Shown here in pieces: positions 10,934 to 22,600 of a stretch of DNA of 64,000 bases. Position 1 is the stretch's first letter; each line of letters begins with the position of its first letter. Under the pieces are notes generated by a model, which was given only the letters and a program-made list of their open reading frames with translations, had not been told where the DNA came from and ran no database searches. This DNA is from JANXQG01 sp963719885 (lineage in GTDB: Bacteria > Planctomycetota > Planctomycetia > Pirellulales > Thermoguttaceae): the NCBI GenBank assembly GCA_963719885.1, contig CAVRDP010000014.1, forward strand, positions 62,001 through 126,000, read 5' to 3'. Made by a program: the position numbers and the translations under genes.

Positions 10934-11629
10934 GACAGCGGACGGTTGCTGCAAACATTGCCACAGCCGGATTGGATTCGATGCATTGCCTACGAGCCAA
11001 AGAAGAAGCTCTTGGCATGGGGGCGACATGATGGCGACGTGACCGTTTGGGACACCGGGAAACGCGCGAAAGTGCATTCCTTGCCCAGCCACAAGTATGT
11101 TGTATCTTCTATCGCGTTTAGCCCGGATGGCTTGACGATCGCGTCGGCGGGTGCGCCAATCCCGCCCTTCCGACTGATTACGCCGGAAGATCCGCGGATG
11201 GACGATCCTTCCAAGGCGGCCGGCGAGGTAGTCCTTTGGAGCGTTGCGACCGGGAAGCTACTTTGCACGTTCCATCATCCGAACGCTTTTGTTGCCAGGT
11301 TTTCCCATGACGGCAAGACCCTCGCCTCAGGTGGCGATTACACGGTAAGGCTTTGGGACCTGAAGGAACGCAAGCTCAAGGCCACGCTCGATGAATTGGG
11401 CAAGGAGACCAGGATTATCGGGCACAAATATCTCGAAGAGCTGCCGTGCTCGATCGGATTTGTCGAGTCCCTGGCCTTCGGGCCGAAGGACGACGTTGTG
11501 ATTTCGGGGGGAGGCGCGACGATCGGGATTCGTTGGCTAGGGGAACTGATTTTCTGGGATATGGACGGCGCAAGAAAATAGCTGGCCAAGCGTTCTTTCT
11601 GAATTATCCCATATAAAGGAGCTGTAATC

Positions 11630-12556
11630 ATGCGGACCGCAGTCTTGAGGACCAATTCGATGTTCATCGCTGGCGTCACCATCGGGCTTTTTTTGGCGAT
11701 CGCCGGCCGTATCGCCAATGCCGAGGATGGAACCGCCACAAATGAGAACTACCTCGATCTGAAAGTCGCGACGAGTTGCTTTGCCGATGGGAAGGTCGCC
11801 GCCCTAGCGGTGGCCGCAGCACGAGGCGATTTGAAACGAATCGACGATCTGGTCGCTCAGGGCGTCAATCCGAACGCGCAAGCGAAGACCGGAATGACGC
11901 CCTTGATCTGGGCGATCCAAGCGAAGAACAAGGCTGGCTTTAGACGGCTATTGCTGCGCGGCGGCCGTCCAGATTATGTCGCAGAGGGTACCGACTTCGA
12001 TGGCTTCCCCCATCCGGTGCCCCGGTCGCTGATTGGTTGCGCGGCGGGTGACATGAGCGATTCCGAATGGCTGGAAATCCTCCTCAAGCACGGGGCGAAC
12101 CCCAACTTGGTCCGCCCCAAGATTGGTGGCGAAAATACCACGGATTATAGTGAGGGGACGACCCCCATTTTTGCCGCGATCGACAGCCGCCGCATGAAAA
12201 ATCTCGACCTCCTTATCAAGGCCGGCGCGGATGTCAACCATCAGGACAATTTCGGCAACACCCCGATCCTGCACGCGGCTTGGGGGCGCTTTGATGTCGT
12301 GCTCCGCCTGCTGGAAGCCGGCGCGGACTATCGAATCCGTAACAACGACGGTGAAGACCTGGCTTATACGGCAGCTCTTTTCAACGCGCCTGGTGGCGAT
12401 GCGTCGGTTTCCGGACGCGATTGCAAGAAGGTAATCGCGTTTCTGGAGCGGAAGGGCGTGGACATGGGGCCGCACGAAAGAAAGCCGAAGAGTGGCGGCG
12501 GCGCAACGAATGTCCAGTCGGAAAACAAAAATAATTTGCATCGAGGGAATTCATGA
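11630..12556 (+). CDS. Secreted ankyrin-repeat protein
   Basis: 308 residues. The start is supported by AAAGGAGC 10 bases upstream of the ATG. Residues 1-31 form a signal peptide (FIAGVTIGLFLAIAGRIANA then EDG). Ankyrin repeats follow: LAVAAARGDLKRIDDLVAQG, MTPLIWAIQAKNKAGFRRLL, a longer spaced unit WLEILLKHGANPN, TPIFAAIDSRRMKNLDLLIK, NTPILHAAWGRFDVVLRLLE. The C-terminus is basic and low-complexity (KPKSGGGATNVQ). It is probably exported and mediates protein-protein contacts; its partner is unknown. It follows the interrupted WD40 gene by 48 bases and has no visible frame damage. Ankyrin families are too broad to predict a more exact role. Confidence 0.85.
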   Translation: MRTAVLRTNSMFIAGVTIGLFLAIAGRIANAEDGTATNENYLDLKVATSCFADGKVAALAVAAARGDLKRIDDLVAQGVNPNAQAKTGMTPLIWAIQAKNKAGFRRLLLRGGRPDYVAEGTDFDGFPHPVPRSLIGCAAGDMSDSEWLEILLKHGANPNLVRPKIGGENTTDYSEGTTPIFAAIDSRRMKNLDLLIKAGADVNHQDNFGNTPILHAAWGRFDVVLRLLEAGADYRIRNNDGEDLAYTAALFNAPGGDASVSGRDCKKVIAFLERKGVDMGPHERKPKSGGGATNVQSENKNNLHRGNS

Positions 12557-12760
12557 GTGCCCGTGACGTTTACGGATCTTCGCGCCGGGCACAGCGGTGT
12601 TCGTCATTCCCGCCTTTGGCATTCAAGTCTTGCCGATCACGGCCGGCTTGGTGTCTGCGGCGGCCGCCCTCAGGCGAGCAACACGCCCTCGTCAGCGGCG
12701 ACGCGCTCGTTGTGGCCGTCATGCATGAGCGCGGGTTCACGCGATTTTGGACCACATCGT
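12557..12760 (+). pseudogene. Remnant of a PIN-domain (VapC-like) toxin
   Basis: From a GTG at 12557, PVTFTDLRAG followed in another frame by TAVFV resembles the start of planctomycete PIN-domain proteins. A second fragment in yet another frame reads HALVSGDALVVAVMHERGFT, like the C-terminal PIN helix that carries an Asp in a ND/GDALIL motif. The middle third, including the expected second acidic residue region, is missing and the frames do not join. No antitoxin gene is next to it. A short unrelated frame (ILDHIVLDQLVRKTLLFCEQ, ending near 12872) follows and cannot be assigned. Confidence 0.45.
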
Positions 12761-13683
12761 GCTGGACCAGCTCGTCCGCAAAACGCTGTTGTTCTGCGAG
12801 CAGAAAAAGCCTGATTTCGTGGGCATCGAGGCCGAACAGTTCCAGGAATTGCTGGTCCACGAGGATGGATAAAGGATGAGGGATGAGGGATGAGGGATTT
12901 GTAATGACATCGATTTTGGACCACACCGTGCTGGACCACGAAGAAGGCGTGCGCCCCATGTAAGCGCTGGATAGAAAAGCACTTACGAATGTTTTGCCGG
13001 ACCGCGACAGGTCGTCCGGCCACGATCGGTTTGGTCTTTAATAATAAGTCGTTTCCGCGCGCTAATCCGCTGTACCTACAACTACGCATGCGGGCCCTTG
13101 CAGGCGAAAAAATATATCCCAGCCGATTTCCGAAAAGCGATTGCGCCTGATCGCACAATAATTCGTATTTATATATAGATACCACGTGATGTAGTTTACG
13201 CGGGAGTGCCTGGTGCGTGAAGAAATCCGGCGGCAAACGTCCCCGCCGCTTTGCCACCACAGGGTACGTAATTGCGGCACACCATCCGCGAAGCGGTCGA
13301 GCCCCCCAATATGCATAATTCAGCCCACCTCATGGTCCGCGTCCGGCAACGCAAGTGCTTAGAGCCAAAGAACTTGCGGCGCCGGTTGCCGGACGCTGTC
13401 CGGGAACGTTGGCGGACAAAGGACCACGAAAACGCTCGATCGATCGTCACAAAGCGTTATCACAAAACGTCTTGCGCTAGTCGGGAGGGCGCGTTTTCAG
13501 GCCTGTCCGTCCGGCAACGTTGGCGGACAAACCGCCACACGATGGGAATCCGCAGACCAGCCACGGAACTCCCTGCTGCCACCGTGCGTCTAAAGGCCGG
13601 CTGAAGCATAACTTCGCAACGCACTATAATGCAGGGACGTTCTGACCGTTCGTTTCGCTCGTTCCTTTTCCGAAAGTCAAACC
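12761..13683. other. Repeat-rich gene-free region
   Basis: About 920 bases with no supportable gene. It contains GATGAGGGATGAGGGATGAG microrepeats at about 12875-12898, a direct repeat of GATTTTGGACCACA(T/C)CGTGCTGGACCA (about 12750 and 12911), an inverted copy of a dispersed repeat also found at 58603-58733, AT-rich DNA near 13120-13190, and two copies of AACGTTGGCGGACAAA (about 13407 and 13517). The last 100 bases are the upstream region of the A2M-like gene. Confidence 0.6.
12903..13033 (+). repeat. Dispersed repeat copy A (inverted relative to 58603-58733)
   Basis: The reverse complement of 58603-58733 matches this stretch at most positions, including the shared core AAAAGCACTTACGAATGTTT and CGTCCGGCCACGATCG. 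In one frame both copies read AVRQNIRKCFS.QRLHG, so they may derive from a lost coding sequence. Confidence 0.75.
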
Positions 13684-16600
13684 ATGAAAACCTATCGTTG
13701 GTCGTTGACTGTGCTTGCTTTTCTCTCGGTTCTCATCCGTCTGGCCCTCGCGGCCGCCGCGGCCCCGGCGGCGCTGAAGAAAAAACCTCAGCCGATGCCC
13801 CGTTGGTGGCGGACATCATCCGCGAAGCAATGCAGGACCGCCGCTATGCCGATGCCGTAAAGGCCATCGACAACGCTGCCGGTGTCAGGAACGTGAAAGA
13901 CGCCCCGCGCGACTACCTGCTCTATCTCAAGGGCCGGGCCTTGCACCTCGACGGCAAGTACGACGAGGCCATCGCCGTCTTCGATCAGCTTGGCAAGGAG
14001 CTTCCCAAGAGCCCCTGGGCACGCCGGGCACGCTTTGCCAAGGCCGTCTCGCTGGCCCGCAAAGGCGACTTCCGCAGCGCCGAGTTGATCTATCGGGCCG
14101 AGGCCGAATTCCTGCTCTCGACCGATCGCAAGCAACAGATTGCCGACATCTACCTGGAGTTTGCCGACACCTACTTCAAGCCGCCCAAGGAAGATCGGAA
14201 ACCCGATTACGCCAAGGCCCTGGAGTTCTACAAGAAGGCCCTGGAAACCGGGGCCAAGCCGGAGAGGCAGATCGAGATCGAACTGCTCATCGGCCAGTGC
14301 CAGCAGAACCTCAATCAGTGGGCAGCCGCGGCCGCGCTCTTCGAGCAGTTCAGCAAGGACCACCCCACGAGCCCGCTGGATATCGAGGCCCGTTGGCGAC
14401 TGGGCACCTGCCGCCTGGCGGAAGGCAACGCCCGCGAGGCGCGGCGGGTGTGGCAGGACCTGTTGGCCAAGTACGTCGATTCGCAGTCGCCACGCCTGGC
14501 CGATGCCCAGTTCGACCTGTCGCGAACCTGGAACATCCCCAACCCGCAAGACGACGAGCAATTGAACCTCGGCACCGCCGCGCTGCGGGCATTCCTGGAA
14601 CGCTTCCCCAAGCACGCCAACGCCGGCCGGGCCCACTTGGAAATCGCCCAGAGCTATATGAACCGCGGCCGCCCGGCCGATGCCACGGCCGCCTTGAAGC
14701 AGTTTCTGGCCGATCCCCGCTGCCGCGAGTGCAAGGAGTTGCCGGAGGCCCAGAACTTGTTGGGCCGTGCCTATCAAACGCAGAAGGACTACACGCTGGC
14801 CCTCACCGCCTGGCGTGAGTTCCTGGCCAAGTATCCGGTCCATAAGGCCTGGAGCGCGCGTGCAGCAAGCGATCGTGGAGACCGAATACCTGATGGCCTG
14901 CGATCAATTCACGGCCAAGAAGTACGCCGAGGCCAACAAGCTCTTTGGCGAGTTTCTGGCCAGGTATCCCTTGGACGCCCGCAGCCCTGCGATCCTCCTG
15001 CTCATGAATCAGCAGAACGTGGCCGAAGAGAAGTGGGACGACGCCATTTCCGCCTGGCGGAGGCTGGTCTCGAAATATCCCGGCACGAACCAGGCGTCGC
15101 GGGCACAGTACTTGATCGGCGCCACGCTGGAGCAGAAGCTGGGCAAGCTGGAAGAGGCATTGGAGGAATACCGCAAGGTCACGTGGGGCTCTGCCGCCGG
15201 CGATGCCCAGGTTGCCGCCGCCCGGCTGACGGCCAAGACGATGACCGTCTCCACCGAGCGGGTCTTCCGCAGCGACGAAACGCCCAAGCTGAAACTGGTG
15301 ACGCGGAACATCGAGTCGGTCACGGTCCGCGCGTACAAGGTCGACTTGGAGACCTACTTCCGCAAGATGCACCTTGCCCGCGGCGTCGAAGGACTCGACA
15401 TCAGCCTCATCGATCCCGATACGACCTTCGAGTTCAAGGTGCCCAAGTACGTCAAGCACCAGGAGATCGAGAGCCAGATTGAAGTTGGCATTCCGGCTAA
15501 AGCCGGTACTCCAGCAAAAGGCGGCGTGATGGCCGTCACCGTGAGCAGCAAGGCCCTGGAGGCCACGACGATGGTCGTCCAGAGCGATCTGGACGTGATC
15601 GTGAAAAGCTCGCGAGATGAAGTTTTCGTATTCGCCGAGAACATGCTTACGGGCAAGCCATGGCCGGGCGTGCGGCTGCTGGTTTCCAACGGCCGCGAAG
15701 TCATCGGCGAAGGAACAACCGACGCCCACGGCGTGTTCCGCAAAGACTACAAGGATTTCACGGCCAGTGCCAGCGGGGTTTCGACCGAGCCCGCACGCCC
15801 GGATAACGCGCCGCCGAGTGGTCGGGCGCCGGCCGTCGAACCGTTGCCCGCCCCCGCGGCGCCGGTACCTGCCCCCGCGACACCGGCGCCGGCGCCGGCG
15901 TCCGCCGCTCCACCCGCCAACCCGTTTGGGGCTTATGTTCCAGCGACTCCTCCGCAGCCCGCTGCGGCTTACCCTCCCCCGTCGACGAACCCCGTGTATT
16001 CGACCCCGCCTAATAACGCGTATTCGACCCCGCCGCTGGCCCCGGCGCCAGCGCCTTACGGGCTGCCCGCTCCGGGAACCTATTCGCCCCCGCCCGCGTC
16101 CGTGCCGAACCCCGCGTATCGCGCCCCGGCAAGCACATCGCCGTCCGTGCCGAACGCGGCGTATCGCGCACCGGCAACCATGTCGCCGGCGGGCTATTCT
16201 GCACCAGGCGCAGCCCGACAACACTGCTCCCGCCGCCCGTAGTTCCATCGGTTCAACCGCCCTACATGCCGATGGTGGCTGCAACGCAACCGACACCGGC
16301 CATGCCATCGGCGCCAGGCAGCGCCCCCAACGGACCTGTGCCACCCACCGCTAGTTACCCGCGGCCTTCCCTGCCGGTCGCACAAGTCGCGCCGCCGACA
16401 GGCAATGTGTTCTATGGTCGTACAACCGTAGCGCCGCCTCCGGCCGCCCCCCGCATCCCGCAAGCGTATTCCCAGCCCGCGGCGCTGGTCGCCATGGCGA
16501 GTACCGGCGGCGGCAGCGAAACCGTGCTCTTGAACTTCTCTGCCGATTGGTGCGGCCCCTGCCGCTTGATGAACCCCACCGTCGAGCAACTGGCTGCCCG

Positions 16601-19600
16601 AGGATACCCGGTGCGGCGGACGAACGTCGATCAGTATCATGATCTGGCCCAACGCTTCGGCATTACGACCATTCCCTGCTTCGTGATGATCGTCAACGGC
16701 AAGGAAGCGGGCCGGGTGGTCGGCGCGACGAGCCTCGGCCGCTTGGAACAACTTTGCAGTCTGGGCGTTGCCGCGCCGCAGGCAGCCGAACGCCGCGGCA
16801 AGCCGCTGGACGCCAACGACATCCGCGTCTTCGCCACGATCGAGAACAACGTGGCCTCGAACCTTCTCAACCTGCAAGGTGTCGGCGTTGCTCAAGGCCT
16901 GACCGACAAGGGCTACATTTACACCGATCGGCCGGCCTATCGCGCGGGTCAATTGGTGAATGTCCGCGGTTGCCTCCGCCGCGCGGCCGCCAACGCCTAC
17001 GTGATCGACAAGGACAAGCCCTACACGGTCGAGGTTTTCGACGCCCGCAATCGGCCCATCCGCCAGGAAAAGGTGAAGCTCAACGCCTTCGGCAGTTTCC
17101 ACGTCCACTTCGTCCTGCCGCCCAACAGTCCCCAGGGGCAGTATCGCGTGCTGGTCCACGACAACGGCACGCAAAACTTCCAGGGCACGTTCCTCGTCCA
17201 CGAATACCAGCTTGAGCCGATCCGCCTGGTGGTCGATACGCGGGCACCAGGTACTCCTGGTCGGCGGGTCTATTACCGCGGCGAGCCGATCGAAGGCACG
17301 ATCCGGGCCGAATTCTACTACGGGGCCCCGGTGGTCGGCCGCGAGATCCGCTACCAACTGGCCGGCGACCGCATGCAGAACGGCCACCACCGACGCCAAG
17401 GGCGAGGTCAAGATCAGTCTGCCGACCCGCGAGTATAGCGAATCGCAGGTCCTGCCGCTTTCGGTGCAACTGCCCGAGGGCAATGTGAACGCGCAGGTCA
17501 ATTTCGTGCTCGCCGCCCAAGGCTTTTCCATCGGCGTGAGCACGGTGCGGCCGGTCTACGTGACGGGCGAGTCGCTGGAAGCCACGGTGAATGTCCGCGA
17601 CGCCAAGAACAAGCCGTTGGCCCAGAAACTCAAGCTGAAAGTGCTGGAGCGGACCCTGGTCAACGGCCGGCCGGGCGAGCGGCTGGTCGAGGAACATGAA
17701 CTGGCCACGGCGGCTGACGGCAAGGCCCGGCAGACGATCAAACTCGACAAGGGCGGGACGTATTTTCTGCGGGGCGAGGCGATCGATCGCTTCCACAATC
17801 CGATTACCGGGCAGGCCGCGGTGCAGATCAGCGGCGAAGACGACCTCGTGCGGCTCCGCATCCTGGCCGACCAGCACACCTACAAGGTCGGCGACAGGGC
17901 CGCCGTGCAGTTGCACTGGCGCGACGAGCCGGCGCTGGCGCTCGTGACTTACCAGGGCGCCCGGGTGCTGGATTATCGGCTCGTCGAATTGAAGACGGGG
18001 GTCAACAAGCTGGAGATTCCCATGACGGCGAGTCTGGCGCCGAATTTCGAGCTGGCCGTGGCGGTGATGACCGATCCGCGGCCGGAGGTCGGGCGCAAGG
18101 ACGCGGAGAAGGACGAGAAGAGGGCGAAACCGCAAGCGGTAAAGAGGGACGAAAAACAGCGTCCGATCGTGCGGTTCCATAGCTCGACGAGTCCGTTCAC
18201 CGTCGAAGCGCGATCTGCGCGTGAAGATCGCAACCAAATCGAAGTCCAAAGGACCGGTCCGTCCCGGCGACGAACTGGAAGTGACGGTCACCACGACCGA
18301 TCCGCAGGGCAAGCCGGTGCCGGCCGAGTTGAGCCTGGCGATGATCGAGCAATCGCTGCTGGAGCGGTTCGCCTCGCCGCTGCCGACGATCGGCGATTTC
18401 TTCCGCGGCGTCGCGCGCGCCGGCCGTCCGCTGCACGTCGAGCATCACGTTTTCCTATCGGCCCGCCACCCAGCCGATCAACCCGCGCTTGCTGGCGGAA
18501 AAGGATCGGGAGGAGATCGCCAAAGAGGAAGCGGAAAGCCGAAGGGCGGCCAAACTGGCTATTGGGAATCGCTTTCTTGCCACCGACGGGCATCTGATGA
18601 ACGGTGAGACGACAACGAGCGACGTGACGCGAGGCACGATCATCCAGGAGGCCGAGGATATGATGGGTGTCGCCGCTCAAACTGACGATTTGAGTCTTTC
18701 AAAAACAACCGCCGACGGCACGGTACTATCTCTGGACAGCAGCACAATCGCAATGGAAAGAAGCTCCATTCGGCAGCGGCGACTCAATCAGCCGCAGTCT
18801 CCATCGGGCTCGTCACGTGCCCTACAGGGCTTTGGTGGAGAATTCGGGGCAGCAAACCAAGCGGCCAATCAGGTTGAAGGACAACAGGACCAGATATTCT
18901 CCTTATTCGTTGGATTCAACGACGGTAATGGAAACGAAACCCAAAAGGTCTATCCTGTCGCCGATCTCGTCCTGCCTACCAAACAGCAATCCTTCGGCCT
19001 GCAACTCAACGGTGGCAACGGTTATGCCGGAGGCACGAACGTCACCGCCGGCGACCTCAATGGCCTGATCGCACAGAACCAAACGCAGGTTCTCGTCGTC
19101 GATAACTCGGGCATGTACCGCTGCGTCCGCCTGGGCGACAACGGCAAGCTCGACGACAAGAAGGCCGCGGCCATGGCCGCCGAGTTCAACTCGTCCGGCG
19201 CGATCCTGCTCTCGGCCCTCCTGCCACAGGAGACCGGCTACTGGAACCCAGCGGTTACCACCGGCGAGAACGGCACGGCGACGATCAGCCTGACGGTGCC
19301 CGAGCGTTCGACCGCCTGGAAGTTCCTGGCCAAGGGCCTCTCCACCGAGACCCTGGCCGGCGAGGCGACCGACGACTTGACCGTGAAGAAGGACCTCTTC
19401 GGCGAGATCCGGCTGCCGCTGGCCTTCACCGACGGCGACACGGCCGAAATCCCCGTCACCGTGCATAACGACGCGGTCGAGAAGGGAAAGATTGAAGTCG
19501 TGCTGCGGACGACGGTCGGCGGGCGAAAAGTGGAGGAGACGAAGACCATCGAGGTGACGAGTAAAGGATTGAGCGAAGTGAGGTTCAAGGCGGAATTGAA

Positions 19601-22600
19601 GCGACCGAAAGAGAAGGACACGGAGACGCGGAGACGCGGAGACGCGGAGACCAACGCACCGCAGATCGACGTGCAGTTTGAGCTTGTTGTTCGCGCGGCC
19701 GGTCACGAAGATGTCGTGCAGCGCTCGGTGCCGCTGCGGCCCTACGGCGTGCCGGTGTTTGCTGCCGCGAGCGGTTCGAGCACCGCCGATGGCACCGTCT
19801 GGCTGGAAGCCCCCGAGGGCATGCCGCCGGAGTCGGCCAGCATGCAAATCCTCGTCGGCCCGACGGTCGAGCGGAGCCTGCTGGACATCGTGCTCGCCCC
19901 CGCGCCGTGGTGCCAACTGGAAGTCGGCCGCCTGGCCTCCGGGCTGGAATCGGCCACGAGCGACGTGATGGCCTCGCTGGGTCTGCAAAAACTGCTGGGC
20001 GGCAGCCGCGAAGCGGGCGGCCCCGAGGCCCTGGCCCTCGATAGCCGCATCCGCGGTTCCGTGAGCCTGCTGCTTTCCGCGGAGAACGACGACGGCGGCT
20101 GGAGCTGGACCGGCACGCCCGGGGCGACGAGCAATCGTTATGCAAGCTGCCGCATCGTGTGGGCCATGACGCTGGCAAAGAAGGCCGGCTATGTCGTGGG
20201 GCAGGTTGCCAACCTGCCAGAAATGCGGCAGATTAGCAATCTGCCCCACATAGACGAGGCGTATAACAAGGCCCTGACCTACCTGCGGAACCAGGTCGCC
20301 GCGACCGACAACGCCGACTACGAAAGCAAGGCCATCTTGCTGCACGTCCTGGCCGTGGCGGGGCAGGGCGATTTCGCCCTGGCCAACCGGCTGTATCGCG
20401 AGCGGAACGCGCTCTCGTCGGCCGCGCTGGCCCACCTGGCCCTGAGCTTCGCGGCCATGGAGCGCAAGGCAACCGCCGAAGAGATTTTGGGCCTCCTGGA
20501 GAAGCGGAATCTGGACGACACGGCCACCCGCCGCGACGCCCCGCAAGGCGTGTTGCCCTGGAGTCATTCACCGGCCGAGCTGCGGGCCCTTTACGCCTTG
20601 GCAATCGAAGAGACTTCGCCGAAATCGCCCAAGGCCAAGGAGCTGGTCGATTGGCTCATGGCCCATCGCACGGGCAACCGCTGGGCCCCGGAAAAGGCGA
20701 CCGGCCCCGCGGCCCTGGCCTTGTGCCGCTGGTTCGCCGACAGCCGTTTCACCGCCGAGGCGCTACAAGCTGACCGTCTTCGTCAACGACGTGCAGGTCA
20801 AGTCGCTCGATATCGATCCGGCCGCCGGCAGTCAGTCGATCGACGTGCCGCGAAGGTTTCTTGTAAAGCCCGGGGAGAAAGGCAAGCAGCGGATCAACTT
20901 CCAGATTGCCGGCCGCGGACGCTACACCTTCCAGTGCATCCTCGGCGGTTTCGTGCCGGCCGACAAGGTCAAGAGCACCACCAACGCCTGGCGGGTCGAG
21001 CGCCACTACGAGCCGGCCCCGCTGGAGCTCGACGGCCGCGAGATCCCCCGCGGTTTCGGCGTCTTGGAGGGGAGCTATCAAACCTTCCGCAATCCGCTCG
21101 ACCAGCTTCCCGTTGGCCGCCGCGGCATCGTCAACATCGATCTCTGGCGAAACGCGGACTGGAACGCCCCCACGGAGCGGCTGGAGTACCTGGTCGTCAC
21201 CGAACCGATTCCCAGCGGTACGACGGTCATCGAGAAATCGGTGAGCGGGCCGTTCGAGCATTTTGAGATCGGTCCCGGCGAGATCACCTTCTATATCGGC
21301 AACCGCGGCGTGTTGGGCACGATCCATTATGAACTCTACGGCTACGTGCCGGGCACGTATCGCGCGGGACCGACGATCGTCCGCAACGCCCACCGGCCAG
21401 AGCAACTCCTGGCGACCGTGCCGAAGACGCTCGCCGTATTGCCGCAAGGCGCGAAGTCGGCCGACCCTTACCGCCTCACGCCGCAGGAGCTTTACGAACT
21501 GGGCAAACGGCTGGCGGCCAAGAAGGACTACGCCGCCGCGATGCCGCACCTGACCGAGCTGGTCGAGAAGTGGAACCTGCGGCCGGAGATCTACAAAGAG
21601 GCAGTGGAGACGCTCCTGGACCTCCACCTGGAGATCGGCCCGCCGGCCAAGATCGTCCATTATTTTGAGATCATCAAGGAGAAGTGGCCCAACGAGGAGA
21701 TACCGTTTGCCAAAATCGTGAAGGTGGGGGCGGCCTATCATGAGATGGGCGAGTACGAACGGAGCTACCTGGTCTTCCGCGCCACGGTCGAGAGCAATTT
21801 CGCCCGCGAGAGCGAAGTGGCCGGCTTCCTGCAAGCGCAGGGCGAGTTGCTGCGGAGCGTCGAGGCGATGAGCGGCCTGTTGCGGAACTACCCGCCGGAA
21901 GGCTACGTGGCGGCGGCCACCTACGCCCTGGCCCAGCAGGTTTCGGCCAAGGCCCCCGAGGCGGCTAGCGACGCAAAGCTGCGGCAGCAGAAGGTCAACC
22001 GCGTCGATCTGCTCCGCCGCGCGTGGACGATGCTGGAAGGTTTCTTGACGGCATGGCCCGATGATCCCGCCGCCGATCAGGCCGCTTTCGCCTCGGCCAG
22101 TACGCTCTTGGACCTGAAGGCCTATCGCGAAGCGGCTGCGGCCTGCGACCGCTATGCCAAACGCTATGCCCACAGCGACCTGGTCGATAGTTACTGGTAC
22201 ATCATCGGCTACTGCGAATTCGCCACGGGCCGGCACAAGGCGGCCCTGGAGATGTGCCAGAAGGTGGCCGAGTCGAAACGCCTCGACAAGGCCACCGGCC
22301 GCGAAGTGGAAAGCCCGAACAAGTGGCAGGCGATTTACATCCTTGGCCAGGTCCATCATGGACTGGGCGAGGCGGCCGACGCCATCCGCGAGTATCGCCG
22401 CGTGGAAGACCGTTTTGCCGACGCCAAGGAGGCGATTGCCTACTTCCTTCGCAAGGCGATCGAGTTGCCCGAAGTGACCACGATCAAGCCGGGTGACCCG
22501 CGACCCGGAGTACCGGGTACCCCGGGCGCCCGGCCGAAGTGGAACTGAAGTTCCGCAACATCGCGGCGTGCGACGTGAAGGTCTATCGCATCGACCTGAT

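Larger units (their letters stand above)
8736..11581 (+). pseudogene. WD40 repeat protein split by an insertion sequence
   Basis: The 5' part (8736-9173) encodes three WD40 blades: LTIGIWDLSARKELRSW, KAIRLWRVADGSLVRVLTG, ETIRIWDVG. The 3' part (10934-11581) resumes in register with SGRLLQTLPQPDWIRCIAYE, DVTVWDTGKRAKVHSLPSH, EVVLWSVATGKLLCTF and YTVRLWDLKERKLKATL, ending at a TAG at 11579-11581. Removing the insertion and one 8-bp duplication joins the blades as IWDVDSGRLLQTL without loss. The intact gene would encode about 360 residues, a complete propeller of six or seven blades. A short hydrophobic N-terminus (MCAFFILCMAAM) may be a weak signal sequence. The insertion disrupts it; no promoter rescuing the 3' half was seen. 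Confidence 0.85.

Noticed and set aside
14803..16344. 513-residue antisense frame opposite the A2M-like gene
   Set aside because: Arg/Gly/His-rich low-complexity shadow of the Pro-rich linker; no start signal or domain.
16194..17543. 449-residue antisense frame
   Set aside because: Opposite the thioredoxin and MG segments, which clearly code on the plus strand.
18903..20567. 554-residue antisense frame
   Set aside because: Opposite strongly conserved A2M sequence; no recognisable domain.
20749..22359. 536-residue antisense frame
   Set aside because: Shadow of the TPR-rich C-terminal part of the A2M-like gene.
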